DNA from: Burkholderiaceae bacterium
GTDB taxonomy: Bacteria; Pseudomonadota; Gammaproteobacteria; Burkholderiales; Burkholderiaceae_E
Assembly (NCBI GenBank): GCA_023258775.1
Contig: JALQWJ010000132.1
Span: 1-5,163, forward strand
Reading direction: 5' to 3'
Length of the DNA: 5,163 nucleotides
The notes below the pieces were generated by a model. It did no database searches. It was not told the DNA's origin and saw nothing but the letters and a program-made list of their open reading frames with translations. Positions 1-5,163 of this stretch are shown here, one piece after another (positions within the stretch are counted from its first letter, which is position 1; each line of letters starts with the position of its first letter). The position numbers were made by a program, and so were the translations under genes.

Positions 1-209
1 ACCCAAATAGGCCCGTCTGGCAGATGGTCCAGTGGCTCCTGTCGAAAATTTGGCAGTTTTAGGGCAAATCGCTCAAACCAATGCTTGCGATAGGCGGGTT
101 GCCGTAGGCTTCGATAAAGCAAATAACAAGCGATGACAGGGCTTAGCAGCACCCAAAGCAAGCTGTAGGCATGAAGCGCCAGCGTTGATTTCAAACTCAA
201 TTCATTCAT
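1..209 (-). CDS. waaA: 3-deoxy-D-manno-octulosonic acid (Kdo) transferase, N-terminal part
   Basis: This is the beginning of a Kdo transferase, cut by the left window edge; 69 complete codons plus two bases are present. The enzyme transfers Kdo from CMP-Kdo to the lipid A precursor at the cytoplasmic face of the inner membrane, the first step of LPS core synthesis. What shows it: a short N-terminal hydrophobic segment (about residues 9-30, with YSLLWVLLSPVIACYLLY), then RQPAYRKHWFERF at about 38-50, which matches the family's RxPAYRKRWxERx signature. The visible end reads GPIWV, just where the family continues into the conserved HAVSVGE motif. The start is the ATG at 207-209; it gives the usual short lead before the membrane anchor. 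Its Shine-Dalgarno site is weak (CGGA-like, a few bases upstream). The frame stays open upstream to about 305, but with no better start. The gene is divergent from the plus-strand cluster. By recall of the family the match is strong; roughly 350 residues should lie outside the window. Confidence 0.93.
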   Translation of the reverse strand, partial: MNELSLKSTLALHAYSLLWVLLSPVIACYLLYRSLRQPAYRKHWFERFALKLPNFRQEPLDHLPDGPIW

Positions 210-281
210 CACTATCCGTGCTGCTTCATCAGTCGAGAAAGCCCAAAAGCCCCCAAAGCGACATCCCCCCGCGAAATCGCT

Positions 282-310
282 GCCCGCGCGTTCAGCGGGT
301 GACTTTCACC
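282..310 (+). other. two overlapping short hairpins in the leader of the small gene
   Basis: Two perfect 5-bp inverted repeats lie in the divergent gap just before the small gene's ribosome binding site. The first is CCCGC (283-287) with GCGGG (295-299), loop of 7. The second is GGTGA (298-302) with TCACC (306-310), loop of 3. They share bases 298-299, so both cannot form fully at once. This could be an RNA leader structure that modulates access to the GGGAG site at 311-315. It could equally be chance in GC-rich sequence, because the stems are short and no U-tract follows. No convincing sigma-70 promoter was seen in the gap. Confidence 0.2.
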
Positions 311-315
311 GGGAG
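311..315 (+). promoter_or_regulatory. ribosome binding site of the small gene
   Basis: GGGAG sits 8 bases before the ATG at 324. It is the clearest Shine-Dalgarno match in the window and the main reason for regarding the small gene as translated. Confidence 0.55.
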
Positions 316-323
316 CATCTTTC

Positions 324-506
324 ATGACCAACCTCGCATGCATTGAATCAATTTTGAAGGAACATCAGGCGCGCTACGGCAAGCAAAATCGTTGCCCAAT
401 TGCCCTTGGACGCTTACAGTCCAAGCTTACCCGAGCAGGCTTGCCCTTAGAGCCAAGTGACTTGCGTCGATGGGCACGATGGGAAAAAAGGCAAAAGAGA
501 CGCTAA
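324..506 (+). CDS. small basic protein of unknown function, possibly frameshifted
   Basis: I do not recognise this 60-residue product. It starts at an ATG with a good GGGAG site 8 bases upstream. The protein is rich in Arg and Lys, looks mostly helical, has no signal peptide or membrane segment, and contains two cysteines (about residues 6 and 24). Its last stretch (RRWARWEKRQKRR) is strongly basic. It would be cytoplasmic; a role in DNA, RNA or LPS regulation cannot be inferred. Codon use is ordinary up to the A6 run at 484-489. After it, the last codons include the rare AGG and AGA. From the same run a different frame reads on naturally to a stop at 563-565, so the true product may be about 80 residues (see the entry at 470-565). 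It lies between divergent waaA and the glycosyltransferase operon, on the operon's strand, and is probably cotranscribed with it. It could also be a spurious ORF. Confidence 0.5.
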   Translation: MTNLACIESILKEHQARYGKQNRCPIALGRLQSKLTRAGLPLEPSDLRRWARWEKRQKRR

Positions 507-565
507 GACTTTGGCATTCGGAAGTGGCTCGAGGCATTCCTGTGGATGAGGTACCATCAAAATAG
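470..565 (+). other. possible out-of-frame C-terminal continuation of the small protein
   Basis: In the frame one base back (-1) from the 324 gene, an open stretch runs from after a TGA at 458-460 to a TAG at 563-565. Read from the A6 run it gives KKAKETLRLWHSEVARGIPV and ends DEVPSK, with ordinary codons and balanced composition that looks protein-like. One extra A in the run at 484-489 would join it to the 324 reading frame and give a protein of about 80 residues ending 37 bases before the ATG at 603. It may instead be a short independent ORF starting at the ATG of 470 or 479 (neither has a clear ribosome site), or noise. The coding claim rests only on appearance. Confidence 0.3.
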
Positions 566-602
566 CCTGGACCTGCAAAGACCCACTGCGAGTGCTCATC
601 CA

Positions 603-1709
603 ATGTCTGCGACAGCTGTAGACCCCGAAATCATTGTTTGTAACATCAAGCGGCGTTTTACCGGGGTCTCTGGGACGGTCAATGCGCTTATTCCAGTACA
701 AGCCCGCCAAGTGAGCGTTGGCTACCTTGGCACTTCCATTCCCGGAATAGCGATCGCCCAAGCAAAATCGCCCCAGCGATTTGCCCGCTTGAGTTTTATC
801 GATGCGCTATGGCTCTCGTGTAGATATTTACCTGATGGTAGAAAGAGAATCTGGCACCTGCGGCGCGATCACGAAATGCTTTTGGCGATTTTGCTTCGTG
901 ATCTTTTTCGCCTCCCGATCAATCTCGTATTTACTTCGGCTGCGAAACATCGGCATTCCTGGTTTCCGCGCTGGCTGATCTCGCGAATGGACGGTGTCAT
1001 CAGTACAACACCTGAAGCGGCGGCCTTTGTGCCCAACACCTTGCGGGTTGTCCCTCATGGCATCAGCCTTGAACGCTTTGAGCCCCCAGCCGATAAAGCT
1101 CAAGCCTGGTCCTCTTCCGCGCTCCCGGGGCGCTATGGCATCGGCGTTTTCGGTCGCGTGCGACCCGATAAAGGCAGCGATTTGTTTGTTGAAGCGATGC
1201 TTAGGGTGTTGCCACAGTTTCCAGACTTCTACGCAGTGATTGCAGGGCTGACTCAACCCCAGCATCAAGCCTTCCAGCGAGAACTTCAGGCCCGAATCGA
1301 TGCACGGGGCCTGTCTGAACGAATTCGATTTCTTGGTGAAATTCCTCCCGATCAGGTAGGCCAGTGGTACCGCAGGGTCTTAATCACCGTTGCATGCCCA
1401 CGTTACGAGCCCTTCGGCCTAACGCCTCTTGAAGGGATGGCAAGTGGTTGTGCCGTTGTGGCAAGCGACACTGGCGCCTTTCGGAGCATGGTTGATGAAG
1501 GCGTCACAGGCTACGTGGTACCGACTGAAGACGTTGATGGCTTGGCAGAGCGCTTGAGCAACTTGATGCGTGACCCTGTTCGAGCAATCGAGATGGGGCA
1601 GCGCGGCAGACAACGGGTGCAGGCGATGTTTTCGGTCGAGCAAGAAGCAGAAGGCATTTCGGCTGTTTACAAGCAGATTTGGCAGCAAGGTTTCGAAAGA
1701 AGAGCATGA
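603..1709 (+). CDS. lpcC: LPS core mannosyltransferase, LpcC-like (GT4 family)
   Basis: This is a retaining GT-B glycosyltransferase of family GT4, cytoplasmic or membrane-peripheral. It closely resembles rhizobial LpcC, which transfers mannose from GDP-mannose to Kdo of the inner core. With the 603 start (368 residues) the family marks are: NIKRRFTGVSGT at about 14-25; WHLRRDHEM at 84-92 (LpcC has WHARRNNEM); VFTSAAKHRHSWF from 109; FGRVRPDKGSDLF from 183, the donor-side loop; and EPFGLTPLE at 269-277, the GT4 E-x7-E motif with both glutamates present. The ATG at 603 places NxKRR as near the N-terminus as in LpcC. An in-frame ATG at 546 would add 19 residues unlike the family. Both starts have weak ribosome sites (GCGAG 10 bases before 603; GAGG 11 bases before 546). 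The stop overlaps the next gene's start by 4 bases (ATGA), so it is the first gene of a coupled operon. Family assignment is strong; the sugar and acceptor are inferred. Confidence 0.88.
   Translation: MSATAVDPEIIVCNIKRRFTGVSGTVNALIPVQARQVSVGYLGTSIPGIAIAQAKSPQRFARLSFIDALWLSCRYLPDGRKRIWHLRRDHEMLLAILLRDLFRLPINLVFTSAAKHRHSWFPRWLISRMDGVISTTPEAAAFVPNTLRVVPHGISLERFEPPADKAQAWSSSALPGRYGIGVFGRVRPDKGSDLFVEAMLRVLPQFPDFYAVIAGLTQPQHQAFQRELQARIDARGLSERIRFLGEIPPDQVGQWYRRVLITVACPRYEPFGLTPLEGMASGCAVVASDTGAFRSMVDEGVTGYVVPTEDVDGLAERLSNLMRDPVRAIEMGQRGRQRVQAMFSVEQEAEGISAVYKQIWQQGFERRA
1695..1704 (+). promoter_or_regulatory. ribosome binding site inside the preceding gene's 3' end
   Basis: GAAAGAAGAG lies directly before the ATG at 1706, within the last codons of the mannosyltransferase gene. 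With the ATGA stop/start overlap it supports 1706 as the start of the next gene rather than the in-frame TTG at 1679. Confidence 0.4.
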
Positions 1710-2512
1710 AGCGCAGTTCAAGCGAGACCGCTCAGTCGATTCGACTCACGGTGGCGATTCTTACCCTAAACGAAGAAAAGCGTATCGCGACTTGCATCAG
1801 GAGCGCCTCATTTGCGGATCAAATCATCGTGGCCGACAGCGGCAGCAAGGACCGCACCAGGGAGATTGCACAATCGCTAGGTGCAGAAGTGCATCTATAC
1901 CCCGATTGGGAGGGTTTTGCGGTGCAACGCAATCGACTCCTTTCCCATGCCAAGGGCGAGTACATTTTTTTCCTGGACGCTGACGAAGAGTTCACCCCGG
2001 AACTTGTCGAGGAAGTCCGAGCTGCGGTTCATTCGGGGCGAGACCAGATCTGGGAGGTCATGTGGAATCAGGTTGCGTTCGGAAGGCCACTCACGCGAAT
2101 GCGAACCACCAGCGGTGTGCAGCGACTCTTCCGGCGTGAATCGATTCGTTGTTTCTCGGGTGTGGTACATGAAGCCGCAGAACTAAAGACTCCGGGACTA
2201 CCGGTGCATCGATTCAAGGCGAGACTCCTTCATTATTCCCGTGAGTCGATACACGGAAGCCTACTCAAACTCGCCCAGTATGCGCAACTTGGTGCAGCCA
2301 AGCGAGCGCAAGCGGGAAAGCGTGGTGGGGTGATTCTCGGTCTGCTTTCAAGTCTTGCAACCTTCGTACGGATGTATTTCTTTAGAGGCGGAATTCTTTG
2401 CGGCGCAGAGGGTTTTTTGTTTTGTCTGTTCGTTGCGCTCGAAGGTTTTTTTCGCTATGCGGCGCTGAAGTATGACCACGGTCAATTGGACAAACTGGCC
2501 TCGCGGGGATGA
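1706..2512 (+). CDS. waaE: GT2 family glycosyltransferase, WaaE/KdtX-like
   Basis: This 268-residue GT-A fold enzyme resembles WaaE (KdtX), known in Klebsiella and Serratia as the glucosyltransferase that adds beta-1,4-glucose to the first heptose of the LPS inner core. What shows it: the GT2 opening VAILTLNEEKRI (16-27); VADSGSKDRT (42-51); PDWEGFAVQRN (66-76), which matches the WaaE signature DWxGFxxQR; the metal-binding D-x-D as FLDADEEF (D91 and D93); and VVHEAAEL (153-160), close to the family's VHE. The C-terminal third is amphipathic to hydrophobic (about 213-258, with FVRMYFFRGGILCGAEGF), as in WaaE, and probably attaches the enzyme to the inner membrane. The ATG at 1706 gives a 4-base overlap with the upstream gene; a TTG at 1679 would add nine residues and is less likely. 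The stop overlaps the ligase start in a second ATGA. The family is clear. The sugar transferred and the acceptor are not, particularly if the core lacks heptose. Confidence 0.85.
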   Translation: MKRSSSETAQSIRLTVAILTLNEEKRIATCIRSASFADQIIVADSGSKDRTREIAQSLGAEVHLYPDWEGFAVQRNRLLSHAKGEYIFFLDADEEFTPELVEEVRAAVHSGRDQIWEVMWNQVAFGRPLTRMRTTSGVQRLFRRESIRCFSGVVHEAAELKTPGLPVHRFKARLLHYSRESIHGSLLKLAQYAQLGAAKRAQAGKRGGVILGLLSSLATFVRMYFFRGGILCGAEGFLFCLFVALEGFFRYAALKYDHGQLDKLASRG

Positions 2513-3795
2513 CTGTTTTTCCTGGTTTCACGTCGTTTCTGCACAGTCGGCTTGATGTCGTCAAGACGCAGCTGGCACCTGCGCCTGACCGAGGACTTGT
2601 ACTCGCTCTTGGTGCGCTATTTTTCCTCTTCCCAATTTCCAAGTCCTTGTATGTACTACCACTTGCAGTCGCGATCATCTTATCGTTCAGGCAGGCTAAT
2701 GCATCTGCTTGGCTGATCCACATTCGTTCAATACCCCTGCTCTGGTTTCCACTTGCGATCTACTTTTTAGTAATCCTACAGGCTCCCTTGAGTCCTGCCG
2801 ATGCCAACGACGTCCTTGAACATCTGCGAAAATACGCAAGATTGCTCTTTCTCGTGCTTTTCGTTTTGGTCTTTGTGGGTCATGACCGACGCCAGCAAGC
2901 TGCCTTGATTGGATTCACTGCAGCGATGGTGATTATCGTTGGGGCAACCTGGATTCGTATTGTCTGGTCCAACCCTCTGCTTGGAAGTCAAGCCGACGGT
3001 AGTGCCCTCTTCGGTGACCACATAACCCAAAATATTATGGTCGCCTTTTTCACGTTAATCGCTTTTCAAAACGCCTTAAAGAGCAAGACCCACTGGGGGC
3101 GCTTAGCATGGTGGTCTATCCTCGCACTAAGTGTGTTGAGCATTACCCACTATTCGATTGGCCGCACCGGACAGGTCCTGCTTCTTGTGGTCTGGCTGAG
3201 CTATTTACTTTGCTCTATGCGAGGTTGGAAGCTTCTCACCGCAAGCCTCTTGCTGGCCCTGTTGGTCTGGGCCAGCTACAGTTCTTCTTTGCACCTGCGA
3301 AGTCGTTTCGATCAGGCAATCGCAGAAGCGCGGCTGGCTGAAACTGATCGCCTGACATCGATCGGACATCGCCTCTACAACTATCAAACAACCCCTCGGT
3401 TGATCGCTGATAAACCGATTTTTGGTCATGGAACCGGCGCTTATCACTCGCAAATTTGCCACTACATTGACCAAGCCGAGCAATGCCCTATTTTCCAGCG
3501 ACATCCACATAACCAGTTTTTGTTTCTTGCCGCCGACCATGGGTTAGTCGGCAGTGCGCTATATCTAGCCTATGTGGCAGGCCTATTTGTTCATGCAGGT
3601 CGCTCAAATTCGAGCAAATCGTCCCGAGTCATGCTGGCGGCATTCACAGCCATGTTGCTGGTCAACAGTTTAATTAATTCACCACTTTTCAGTTCCCGCG
3701 AGAGTCAATTCTTTGCGTTGATGGCAGCCTTGCTAATCGCCATGAACCATTCCCCAAGCCGCGCACACATCACAAAGCAAGCCACCCATGGATGA
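2509..3795 (+). CDS. waaL: O-antigen ligase family membrane protein (Wzy_C domain)
   Basis: This 428-residue polytopic inner-membrane protein has the layout of the O-antigen ligase/polymerase superfamily (Wzy_C). It has about ten to twelve hydrophobic segments: roughly 30-60, 76-91, 110-124, 131-152, 172-190, 200-213, 220-256, then 336-365 and 375-411. A large polar, presumably periplasmic, loop spans about 257-335. Family motifs are SIGRTG (216-221), whose R219 sits where ligases carry an essential arginine; KPIFGHGTGAY (302-312); and HPHNQFLFLAADHGLVG (from 332), whose H334 matches the conserved catalytic histidine. WaaL joins undecaprenyl-diphosphate-linked polysaccharide to lipid A-core on the periplasmic side. 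Two loop cysteines, C317 and C326, may pair. The ATG overlaps the previous stop by 4 bases; GCGGGG directly before it is too close to be a normal ribosome site, so translation probably depends on coupling. A Wzy polymerase or another Wzy_C ligase is the alternative. Core glycosyltransferases on both sides and no wzx or wzz in view favour the ligase. Confidence 0.83.
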   Translation: MTVFPGFTSFLHSRLDVVKTQLAPAPDRGLVLALGALFFLFPISKSLYVLPLAVAIILSFRQANASAWLIHIRSIPLLWFPLAIYFLVILQAPLSPADANDVLEHLRKYARLLFLVLFVLVFVGHDRRQQAALIGFTAAMVIIVGATWIRIVWSNPLLGSQADGSALFGDHITQNIMVAFFTLIAFQNALKSKTHWGRLAWWSILALSVLSITHYSIGRTGQVLLLVVWLSYLLCSMRGWKLLTASLLLALLVWASYSSSLHLRSRFDQAIAEARLAETDRLTSIGHRLYNYQTTPRLIADKPIFGHGTGAYHSQICHYIDQAEQCPIFQRHPHNQFLFLAADHGLVGSALYLAYVAGLFVHAGRSNSSKSSRVMLAAFTAMLLVNSLINSPLFSSRESQFFALMAALLIAMNHSPSRAHITKQATHG

Positions 3796-4690
3796 TCCGG
3801 CGCTTGCGGGAATAATTGACCAATTCACCGTAATCATTGTTACGTTCAACAGCGCGCATTGCCTTCCTGCGCTTGCCAGTGGTCTGGTTGGGATCCGGCA
3901 CATCATCGTCGTTGACAACGCGAGCGATGATGAAACGCCTCGAGAAACCCTTGTTAAGCTTCCCCACGCGAAGCTGATTGTCAACAGCAGCAATCGAGGT
4001 TTCGGCGCTGCCAACAATCAAGCCTTGCGTGAGGTCGTCACCCCTTATGCACTATTGCTTAACCCTGATTGCCTGCCGACCGAGCGCTTTTTCGCAGGCA
4101 TGCTTGAAGCTGCGGTGAAATTTCCAGATGCTGCGCTGATTGCACCTCATCTTTTGCGCCGCGATGGCCGTGTCGAACTCAGCTATCGCTGGCCGTCAAG
4201 CCATTGGAAGTCTCGAGGACCTCAAGCGCTTGGACCTTGTAGCGTTGGCTTTGTATGCGGTGCTGCAATGCTGCTGAATGTTTCCGCCATGCAAACGATC
4301 GGATTTTTTGACGAATCGTTTTTTCTTTATTACGAAGACGAGGACCTCTGCCAACGAATCTTCTTAGCCAAAGAAAATATCGTTCTTGTCCCCGATGTTG
4401 AGATCGCTCACCTCTCGAGGAGTTCCGTCAAGGGTCGCAGCCCCATCAAATCTGAATTTCGGCGCGGTTTTCACCACGCGCAATCAAAGCTGCTTTTCAA
4501 GCTCAAATACTTTGGTGAGCCCGCAGCTTACAAGCTGCGTATAACGACATTTACACTCGCCTGCCTTGCTTTCACACTGCGTTTACTCATCCCCCATCCG
4601 CGGTATCTGGCCAGGCTTCTAGGTCGTATCGCTGGCCTGATGCTCGTTGGTCCTAAACTTAAGTCGTCACGGCAATTAGATCAAGATTAA
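3788..4690 (+). CDS. GT2 family glycosyltransferase, WbbL/rhamnosyltransferase-like
   Basis: This 300-residue GT-A enzyme belongs to the GT2 subgroup that includes WbbL-type rhamnosyltransferases. Motifs in order: VIIVTFNSA (15-23); IIVVDNASDDETP (39-51), the nucleotide-binding strand and loop; NRGFGAANNQAL (69-80); LLLNPDC (89-95), the family's equivalent of the D-x-D region; GFVCGAAMLL (154-163); and GFFDESFFLYYEDEDLCQR, whose EDED at 183-186 includes the likely catalytic base. IAHLSRSSVK follows, as in relatives. The C-terminal 60-70 residues are basic and hydrophobic (LACLAFTLRLLIP), consistent with membrane association. The enzyme would use a nucleotide-activated sugar, often dTDP-rhamnose in this subgroup, to extend core or O-antigen glycan in the cytoplasm; the actual sugar cannot be read from sequence. 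The ATG at 3788 overlaps the ligase gene by 8 bases and has no clear ribosome site, so translational coupling is likely. It is the last operon gene and ends 12 bases from the convergent phosphomannomutase gene. Confidence 0.85.
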   Translation: MDDPALAGIIDQFTVIIVTFNSAHCLPALASGLVGIRHIIVVDNASDDETPRETLVKLPHAKLIVNSSNRGFGAANNQALREVVTPYALLLNPDCLPTERFFAGMLEAAVKFPDAALIAPHLLRRDGRVELSYRWPSSHWKSRGPQALGPCSVGFVCGAAMLLNVSAMQTIGFFDESFFLYYEDEDLCQRIFLAKENIVLVPDVEIAHLSRSSVKGRSPIKSEFRRGFHHAQSKLLFKLKYFGEPAAYKLRITTFTLACLAFTLRLLIPHPRYLARLLGRIAGLMLVGPKLKSSRQLDQD

Positions 4691-4702
4691 AGTTTCAGAC
4701 GC

Positions 4703-5163
4703 TTAAAATGGCAGCGCTAGGCCAGGCCTTACTGACTCAAATGCCTTGCGAAACTCAGCCTGAATCCTTCTTAGTGCAACCTCGTTATCAGCTTCAAATC
4801 GAATAACGACAACAGGTGTTGTATTGGAGGGTCGAGCCAGACCAAAACCGTCTTCATATTCAGCACGAACGCCATCAATGGTAATGACATGCGTTGCCTG
4901 TTCAAAGTAAGCGCCTTCCTGCAAGCCACGCACAATACTGAAGTTTTCCCCTTCAGCACACTCGAGCTTGAGTTCAGGCGTTGAGGGCGAATTTGGCAAT
5001 GCTTCAAGAAGTAGCGAAGGACCATTTGAGCCTTGCCCCTCGTCGAGCCAAGCGGGCTCGCGCGAAACAATTTCGAGCAAACGCGCAGCCGCGTAGAGTC
5101 CGTCATCAAAACCATACCATCGCTCTTTGAAAAACAGATGACCACTCATCTCGCCAGCTAAGG
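4703..5163 (-). CDS. algC: phosphomannomutase/phosphoglucomutase, C-terminal part (AlgC type)
   Basis: These are the last 152 residues of an alpha-D-phosphohexomutase; the rest lies beyond the right window edge, and the frame is open to position 5163. The enzyme interconverts hexose 6-phosphate and 1-phosphate, giving mannose-1-phosphate for GDP-mannose and glucose-1-phosphate for UDP- or dTDP-sugars. Visible motifs are LAGEMSGH (GEMSGH at 5138-5155), the sugar-recognition loop that sets Man/Glc specificity in Pseudomonas AlgC; FFKERWYGFDDGLYAAARLLE right after it; TIDGVR in domain 4; and RPSNTTP (4814-4834), the phosphate-binding loop, followed by RFEAD. It ends LALPF, close to the LPVPF end of AlgC. 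The N-terminal half with the phosphoserine and metal-binding loops is not visible. Compared from memory with AlgC, it carries a slightly longer acidic/Gly-Ser insert after the LLEIVSREP helix. It is convergent with the glycosyltransferase operon and functionally linked as a sugar-nucleotide supplier. ManB is an equally acceptable name. Confidence 0.94.
   Translation of the reverse strand, partial: LAGEMSGHLFFKERWYGFDDGLYAAARLLEIVSREPAWLDEGQGSNGPSLLLEALPNSPSTPELKLECAEGENFSIVRGLQEGAYFEQATHVITIDGVRAEYEDGFGLARPSNTTPVVVIRFEADNEVALRRIQAEFRKAFESVRPGLALPF

Noticed and set aside
185..215. Possible sigma-70 promoter (TTGATT, then ATCACT or CACTAT) for the plus-strand cluster
   Set aside because: The -10 candidates are poor and the spacing is 17 or 19 only by choice of weak hexamers; it also lies within the start of waaA. 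Not enough to annotate.
210..275. Tiny minus-strand frame upstream of waaA (an ATG at about 264-266 reading MSLWGLLGFLD and stop)
   Set aside because: Eleven codons with no clear ribosome site or known leader-peptide pattern; indistinguishable from chance.
828..1268. 146-residue open frame on the minus strand within the mannosyltransferase gene
   Set aside because: It is antisense to a clear GT4 coding region with conserved motifs and has no recognisable domain or ribosome site; it is a shadow frame.
1679..1705. TTG start adding nine residues to the WaaE-like protein
   Set aside because: The ATG at 1706 has a stop/start overlap and a purine-rich ribosome site, and the family needs no extra N-terminus.
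1570..1983. 137-residue plus-strand frame across the junction of the two glycosyltransferase genes
   Set aside because: It overlaps the E-x7-E-containing gene's end and the GT2 N-terminal motifs in another frame, and its composition is Arg/Ser/Gly-rich and not protein-like.
4714..4730. Inverted repeat AGGCCAGGCCT as a transcription terminator
   Set aside because: The perfect 5-bp arms leave a single-base loop and there is no following T-run on either strand.

Overview
The window is a lipopolysaccharide (LPS) outer-core / O-antigen assembly locus from a Gram-negative proteobacterium. Base composition looks roughly balanced by eye. The AlgC-type phosphomannomutase and the WaaA/WaaL/WaaE set suggest a gammaproteobacterium or a close relative, but the sequence does not let me name a genus. 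There are no mobile elements, CRISPR arrays, tRNA or rRNA genes, and no stretch over 300 bases lacks a gene.

Layout: the left edge (1-209, minus strand) holds the first 69 codons of waaA, the Kdo transferase, reading out of the window. A divergent gap of about 110 bases follows. Then a plus-strand cluster runs to 4690. It starts with a small unrecognised gene (324-506, possibly frameshifted near 484-489). Next come an LpcC-like GT4 mannosyltransferase (603-1709), a WaaE/KdtX-like GT2 glycosyltransferase (1706-2512), a Wzy_C-family O-antigen ligase (2509-3795) and a WbbL-like GT2 glycosyltransferase (3788-4690). The last four genes overlap end to start by 4, 4 and 8 bases, so they are almost certainly one translationally coupled operon. 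The right edge (4703-5163, minus strand) is the C-terminal 152 residues of an AlgC-type phosphomannomutase/phosphoglucomutase. It converges on the operon with only 12 bases between stop codons.

How the genes fit together (inference from family knowledge): WaaA puts Kdo on lipid A. The LpcC-like enzyme would add mannose directly to Kdo, as in rhizobia. The two GT2 enzymes would extend the core or start the glycan. The ligase would join undecaprenyl-linked O-polysaccharide to the finished core in the periplasm. AlgC would supply mannose-1-phosphate (for GDP-mannose) and/or glucose-1-phosphate. I found no convincing undescribed system. The points most worth checking are the possible frameshift in the small gene and the hint of a heptose-poor, mannose-linked inner core.
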